This document shows positions 58,561 through 64,000 of a stretch of DNA of 64,000 nucleotides, one piece after another (the first letter of the stretch is position 1; each line of letters starts with the position of its first letter). The notes under the pieces are model-generated. The model was not told the origin of the DNA, ran no database searches, and saw only the letters and a list, made by a program, of their open reading frames with translations. The stretch spans positions 6,110 through 70,109 of the forward strand of contig QNGE01001326.1 in NCBI GenBank assembly GCA_008508345.1, read 5' to 3'. The stretch comes from Paragonimus westermani (lineage: Eukaryota; Platyhelminthes; Trematoda; Plagiorchiida; Troglotrematidae). The position numbers and the translations under genes were made by a program.

Positions 58561-59514
58561 TAATTGATCATAACCTTTTATAACTGTTCCTCTGCTCATT
58601 AGTTTACGGTTTCTTAGATCAAGTACGTTAAATAAGATGTCATTGTACTTTGAATTGGTACCTTTTTGAATGTGGAACGGTGTTGCGTATGTGATTTGTG
58701 CGATAAATGGCTTCGGATATTTTTATGAAACCTCGGATTAGGTACAATAGCAGCTCATTGCGGATTTTCTCAAGCGGTTTGTTTCAACCTCCTCCGGGAG
58801 CTTCCTCGCTTTTACGACTGTGGTGTTGGTGCTAGGCTTGTGGCTTTCTAAGCGCTCTGCAGACTGGCACTTCATTTCTAACCGTTCTAACATTACGCAT
58901 TTCGTTCACACTTGCAGTTACGAATGCACGTGACGACAGTTACTAATCGGTAACCGAAACGTTCTCTTTCCAGTTGTCACACGGCACTGAATATCGTTTT
59001 CCAGCTGTTTTCTTCTTGCTCTACTTGTTCTCCGTGTGGCAGTTGTTCGCGATTCAGGACTAAGGCTTTTGGTACATTGTTATTCCGCATTGTCGTCTAC
59101 TACGAATGGCACGTACACAATGTCAATGTTTTTCGTCTCACATTGTTGATCCCTTAAGCAAGCTAAGTCAGAGCACAATGCCTGTATGCCCTATATCTCT
59201 GTCGACCATTTGCACGAGGCGCTTTTATTGGCCTGGCTCCCTAAGCACCACTAGGCCGGACTTCCAGACAACCTTCTGTTTTCTCCCTCAGCATGATAGT
59301 ATTGTGCTCATTTGTTAGCTGACACCATACAAGTGTAATGCTCAACTAGGCATCTGTTGCAGAGACTTAATGCACAGCTAACGTTCCCCTCATTTGCAAA
59401 GTGGGTCTGTTTGCTGTTTGTATATATTGGATTCTTATCTCGTCGTAGCTTCCAATCGTCAAAGTTGCTGCCTCAGGACTGGAACATTCCCACTCTTATG
59501 TTCATTATTACAGG
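58561..59514. other. No gene supported
   Basis: Plus frames at 59106-59318 and 59357-59584 have no motif except the last few residues, which enter RTE copy E. Confidence 0.4.
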
Positions 59515-60080
59515 CCATCTAATTGAGACCGTGGGCACACACTTAGGTTGTACTGTCTCACCAGCATTTGATATTGCTGATTAACTATCAGCGAGGGTAG
59601 CAAGAGTTGCCTCTGCCAACCTGCGTCATCTGTGGCATCGAAAAGACGTTCGGTTATGGTGTGTGTTCTGTTCTGCTCTGTGGTTCGGAAAAATGGCCTG
59701 TTCGCGACAATGATGTCAGTGGACTTCCTGTTTTTGACCATCATTGTTTTCGTCAGTTAACCCACATCAAGTAGGCTGATCACGTTAGCAATGCGGCGGT
59801 TCGCTGACGCATATTCCAGAACGCTCGAGGTGCGCGACCAATCAGTCACGCTGCACAGCTTGCGATGGTTGCATCACGTACGTCGCACACCAGCGGAGCG
59901 ATTACTGATTATGCAACAGTTGGGTAAAACTACGTGATGGTCGAGCATCAACTTGATCACGAAATTTGAAGGCCTTGACTGTTCCATTGAGCAAGGCAGG
60001 TCGATGTGACCAACTTGGTTGGTGCGTAGGTTAGAAACGCTTTCTGAAGGAGCAGTACACCGCAGTCAATGACATAGCTA
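59515..60080 (+). mobile_element. RTE-type LINE fragment, copy E (C-terminal end)
   Basis: Plus-strand pieces match the post-RT end of RTE proteins. GTHLGCTVSPAFDIAD, then ARVASANLRHLWHRKDVRLW (KARLAFTN-LRHLW-R-D in copy C), then near 59840 SLRWLHHVRRTPAERLL, equivalent to the RWLGHVLRM-P-RL motif that closes many RTE proteins, and a final RRLETLSEGAVHRSQ. Stops and shifts break it. The RT core is absent and no ATGATG tail was found after it. Confidence 0.75.
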
Positions 60081-63000
60081 TATTGGTGACACTCCTAGTT
60101 TTCCTGCTCCGTCTCTTTCATTTTTAACTTCTTTACCAACGTTTTTTCTAGAGTATTTTACGTCACTGTTGGGTGAGTGGTGGCCCGGACGACAATTTCT
60201 TCTGATTAGGTTCTAGGCCGTTGTGATGCTGGTTGTGTATCGACAGACTTCACTTTTCATTAACCACTAGCGCTTTGATACCGTTTCCCGGGACAAGTGA
60301 TGGTATCTAACCCCACATCTGACCTTGTACGTTCCATGACCGCAGACCACTTCTGGCACAATTGCTTGAAACCCTGTTCAAACCGTTGTATGATTCTGAT
60401 TCGTCGTTAACAGCCGGGCTACGTTGAGAACGTTATTTTTTCTTCGCGCTACCTTCTAAGTGTCTGCTCGTATGCGGTCCCAGCAACAGTGTTATTTTTG
60501 GATACAGTGAGCTTGTGTGACAGGATTTCTACGGGAACTGTTTCAGCAAACAATTCCACAGCGAAGACACCACCAGATGATCTGGAAGTGTCCAACGTTC
60601 AACATTGTTTCCTACAGAACTGGATAATATGTTTGCCACATATGTTGCTTTACCTCACTGGTTTCTTTAGGAAGCATTTGGTTGTGTGAAGTACACACAG
60701 TTTCAGGGAGAAATGCAGGTTCCCCGTTTTGAGTAACACAGTGGCGAAAAACACCTACTGCTACGAGTTGAGAACCACAGTTGGGTGAAAGTCAATCAGT
60801 GATTTCTTTTTCAGTCTGTTACTTTCAGTGATAACTCTTATGCCCGAACTTACGTTGTACGGTTGTTAGGTAAACGATGACATGTATCGCTCTCTTAGCT
60901 GGACATATGATAACATCGGCACCTGCAGGGCTCGAACGCATTCTTCTTCAGGGGGTGTAGGCATAATTCGTTGTCTTGGTGATCGTCCGGATTGGTCTTC
61001 CCATTCTTAGAGTGTTACGTCCCTCCCAATAGGGTCTTCTGGCTCCTACTGCATGCGCAATATCAATAAACTATACAAGAATCATTCTGTTCACTAAGCT
61101 TGTTACCCGTTTTGGCCTTTCTCGAATGGTTTCTGTCGATAGTTAGGACGGCTAGAAATTAATGTGCTCCACGTAATAAGCAATAGCAATACACACTAAT
61201 TTAGGTTGTGCAATGCAGATTGCCTTTCACGCACAACTTAAGCTTCCTATTTTTGTTGCATATGGTTTTCAGTTCAGTAGTGCAAACTGTGCTTGTTGAT
61301 ATGAAGTAGTTAGGACTGTTAATCGGTACAAACCTATCCCATTTGTTGTTTGAAGGAATAGACCGTTTGACTGTGAAATTGACTGTTACCAGCTTTATGT
61401 GTGTGTTCACTACGTCTATCTGTTACGCCCTTTTCAGTAGCAAAAAAGTACCTGACCCCAAAGATGCATTTGTTACCCGTCTATCGCTTGCTTCAGATGT
61501 TTTTTTCGCATCTTTTCATTGGATGTACAAATATCTGCGCCTCGTCTGTCCACATTTTCATCTTTAGTACTATGCTGCCCACTCAGAACGATCGGTTTTG
61601 CATGAAAATAGATAGTATTCAAAGGCTGTTGTCCACGACGACTAACATTACAGTAGTCTCCCTCAATTTAGGCTATCCTATATTGTGTTGAATTCTGTCA
61701 GGCTGAAGACCATGTTTCAACACTATCCATGTTTGTCCATGGTCTGCACAACAGCTTTAATTAAGTCCGCTGCATTTTAATCTCGTTACTTTCTACTAGA
61801 TCCGAAAGAGTGCATCTCGCTGACTGACCTACTCTAAGCACTTGTGGTGTGTAGTCGGTCCTAGCGTTTTTGAATTCGGTTTTCAATGTTAGTTGGAGCA
61901 AGCAGGGATGTTCGGAATGAGCACGTCTGCCGCGGCGGCATAGCCATCTGAACTGTTCGAACACTGGTTCGGAAATTGTGACGGATGTGTCTACCTCCGT
62001 TGCAATGGGTGCACACCTGTGCACAACAGAGCAATGCTTCACCACGCTCCATCCACACCCATACGCATTTTCACTGTCCGTGCTTTGACCACATTGATAC
62101 AAGTCTTAAACGAGTGGAGGCAGACTCGTCTAATTTAAAAAGTGCAGCGCCAGATAGAGCTTAAGATTTTATCTGTTTCGGGCATGTTTGTTAATATCAG
62201 CTCATATTTTGGCTCCTTGTTCGTCATGATCTGTGATATCAGTTCTAACAGGTCTCTCGATGTGCGGTCTAACACGAAGGACGGATTGTCGTCAGTCTAC
62301 CTCACAGGTTGAACAATGAGAGGAACGAACATGACTATAACCATTCGTGTGACTGTCCGCCGTTCGCTGATGAGCCAGCTAAGTATGAATTACAGATTTT
62401 ACAATCAATAATGAGGCCGGCTCTGATTGGTGTTCTCCAGTCACATGTTCATAGTGCGTGAATGCCTTTGGCCATCCGTAGGCGTATGAATTAAGAATTC
62501 GTGTGTGCCAACTACGAGAGCCTTACCATAGGACTTCAGTTTGTTTAAATTGTATACGATGTTCCATTGTGTTCCGGTTTTGTTGTTGCCCTGTGATGAT
62601 GTGGTTTTTATGAAATCGCGGGTTGATTGTAAACCTATCATGCGTATACTCCCGATTAGGGTGTCCTCGGGTGTGTTGTAGAGTGTAATATGTGAAACAG
62701 TCTTTCATTTCGAACCGTCCTGTAATGGGCACATTGAATGTCTCGTGCATTCCGCTTTTGCTCTAGGCTTGCATCGTTTCATTTGAATCAGGGTTTCTAG
62801 TTCTGTTAACCATAACGGTGTGACAGCTTTGTCTAGTCGAAGCAACTTAAAGTTTGAGAAATACATAGAGGTCATTCGTTAGGATATACTCGGGAACTGA
62901 TTGGTGTGTATTTGATAGCATCATTCACTGGTGTTGTGGAATGCCATGAATGTGTTAATTCCGTCAAATTCTGTAGGATGGTTTTATTCTCTTAAGAAAA

Positions 63001-63182
63001 TTACACAAAGAATCGGATGATGCGTTCTCTCACAGTGTTGATTAAGTGCTACCGTTTGTTTGTCACAGAGATAAACATCTATTACGTTGAAGACAACGAA
63101 AAAGTTCGAGGAAATCCCACGATCAGTAGAAGTTTGTCGATTTAGATTATCTCAGATTGAATATATCACCCGCATTCACCTA
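60081..63182. other. No gene supported
   Basis: No WD40-repeat exon of WDR26 was recognised here although the gene should continue on this strand. Frames at 61343-61691 (+), 61761-62102 (-) and 62441-62750 (-) show no motif I can defend. Confidence 0.4.
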
Positions 63183-63520
63183 AGCCTGATCGGGAGATCA
63201 TTGATTGGATGGAACAGGGCGATTGTGTTTATTCTCCTCTCGGAATGATCGAGCAAACTGAATGTTACTGCCACAGCTTTGTGGTTGAGCTTTTGTACGT
63301 GGTTACTTGGTCGTCTTTCGTAAGGATACTGACATTATGGTTTACATACTAGTCTTGCAAGCACAAAGTTCGGAATGCAGACTCTCACTCGGATGACTAT
63401 GTATACTACTGATGAACTCTGTTAAGAGCAAAACTCAAATCCATTGTTTTCTTTCAAGGTGGGCTGTCCGAAAGGCTTATCTCAGTGCCAACTGTGAGTA
63501 GTGTTCAGTTTGAAATTCTA
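63183..63520 (+). repeat. Fold-back family copy (right arm and distal segment)
   Basis: CTCCTCTCGGAATGATCGAG, CAAACTGAATGTT and GTGGTTGAGC near 63235-63290 follow the right arm of the 18.6-kb element. From about 63415, TTAAGAGCAAAACTCAAATC continues into a CTTTC and GGCT stretch and a final TGTGAGTAGTGTTCAGTTTG that parallels 1-110. The order arm then distal segment is the same as at 18.8-19.0 kb, with extra sequence between. Confidence 0.55.
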
Positions 63521-64000
63521 CCAGTTGACAAATGAGAGCTTCAGCAGGTTGGAACTTCGTGTTTCTAATGGTAATTCAGGTGGCATGCCAGTTAAAATTA
63601 TTCCTCCTAGAGGGGAAAGTCGACCTGTTGCCAAAGGTTGTCTACCTCCATGACCGATGACGGTTTTGCAATCAACACTTGAGTGATTTGAGTACAAAGT
63701 TTCATGGTAAATTTACGCTTCACAGTATATGCTGGGCTCCTTTTCACTTAATTTGAAAGCGCATTAAAACTTGTGGTGTGGGATTGGAATGCCTGTAAAC
63801 AGCCTTCCCTCTTTAACATCCATCTCTCCAAGGTGATCGGTCCTCCTGTTTTTTAAGAGAGTGACCTTTATGGAGAGACCACTGTGTACATTGCTTTTTT
63901 TGGAGGGGGATGCCATCGTGAAACAGGTTTCGCCGATATTACTTAGTATGTTGGGCAGTGCGTAATTATATATGCTTTGGTTGGTTGTGTTACCTCCTTG
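63521..64000. other. No feature recognised
   Basis: Plain sequence to the window edge. No motif or repeat noticed. Confidence 0.4.

Noticed and set aside
62441..62750. Minus frames with a faint GIY-YIG/LINE look
   Set aside because: No YIG, Arg or Glu motif could be placed. Similarity is below what I can defend.
1..64000. LTR retrotransposons, DNA transposase genes, CRISPR arrays, rRNA
   Set aside because: I looked for integrase and transposase motifs, paired long direct repeats, regularly spaced repeats and rRNA-like blocks. None was found by reading, though strongly decayed copies could escape notice.

Overview
The window looks like nuclear DNA of an animal, most likely a parasitic flatworm (digenean trematode or close relative). 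This is an inference. The two recognisable host genes are metazoan in type, exons are short and separated by multi-kilobase introns, and most identifiable sequence is decayed RTE-type LINEs, a CR1/Jockey-type LINE and Penelope-like elements (PLEs). I saw no bacterial operons, ribosome binding sites or CRISPR arrays. No species can be named without a database search.

Host genes. Two exons of the mitochondrial Fe-S scaffold ISCU lie on the minus strand (27424-27241, then 23535-23474 with the stop codon). Two exons of WDR26, a subunit of the CTLH/GID ubiquitin ligase, lie on the plus strand (40722-40915 and 55950-56213), separated by a 15-kb intron. Both genes are partial: the 5' exons of ISCU and the flanking exons of WDR26 were not found by eye. 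As seen, the genes are divergent, with about 13 kb of repeat-rich DNA between them.

Mobile elements, left to right. PLE fragment at 9.4-9.8 kb (-). Fold-back repeats at 10.7, 18.6, 51.0 and 63.2 kb. Palindromic repeats at 14.0 and 57.7 kb. Two near-full-length but dead RTE copies, A (19.5-23.0 kb, -) and B (28.6-31.95 kb, -). A CR1/Jockey RT remnant (32.3-33.3 kb, -). RTE fragments C (36.6-37.5 kb), D (57.0-57.5 kb) and E (59.5-60.1 kb), all +. Several detached RTE 3' tails ending in ATGATG repeats. tRNA-like SINEs at 8.1, 8.35 and 47.7 kb. The youngest element is a PLE at 43.4-45.65 kb, inside the WDR26 intron and antisense to it. It has a 539-codon open frame for RT plus GIY-YIG endonuclease, and identical hammerhead-ribozyme cores on both sides in opposite orientation. 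Two older PLE copies in the same intron (49.6-50.2 and 53.4-55.0 kb) carry eroded hammerheads at the equivalent place.

The most interesting signals are the paired PLE hammerheads, a 276-bp insertion built around a perfect 104-bp palindrome and flanked by 14-bp direct repeats (57.69-57.96 kb), and a GC-rich tandem dimer of about 174 bp (48.66-49.0 kb). Long stretches (most of 0.1-8 kb, 11-14 kb, 14.2-18.5 kb, 37.5-40.6 kb, 51.1-53.4 kb and 60.1-63.2 kb) show nothing I can support as a gene.
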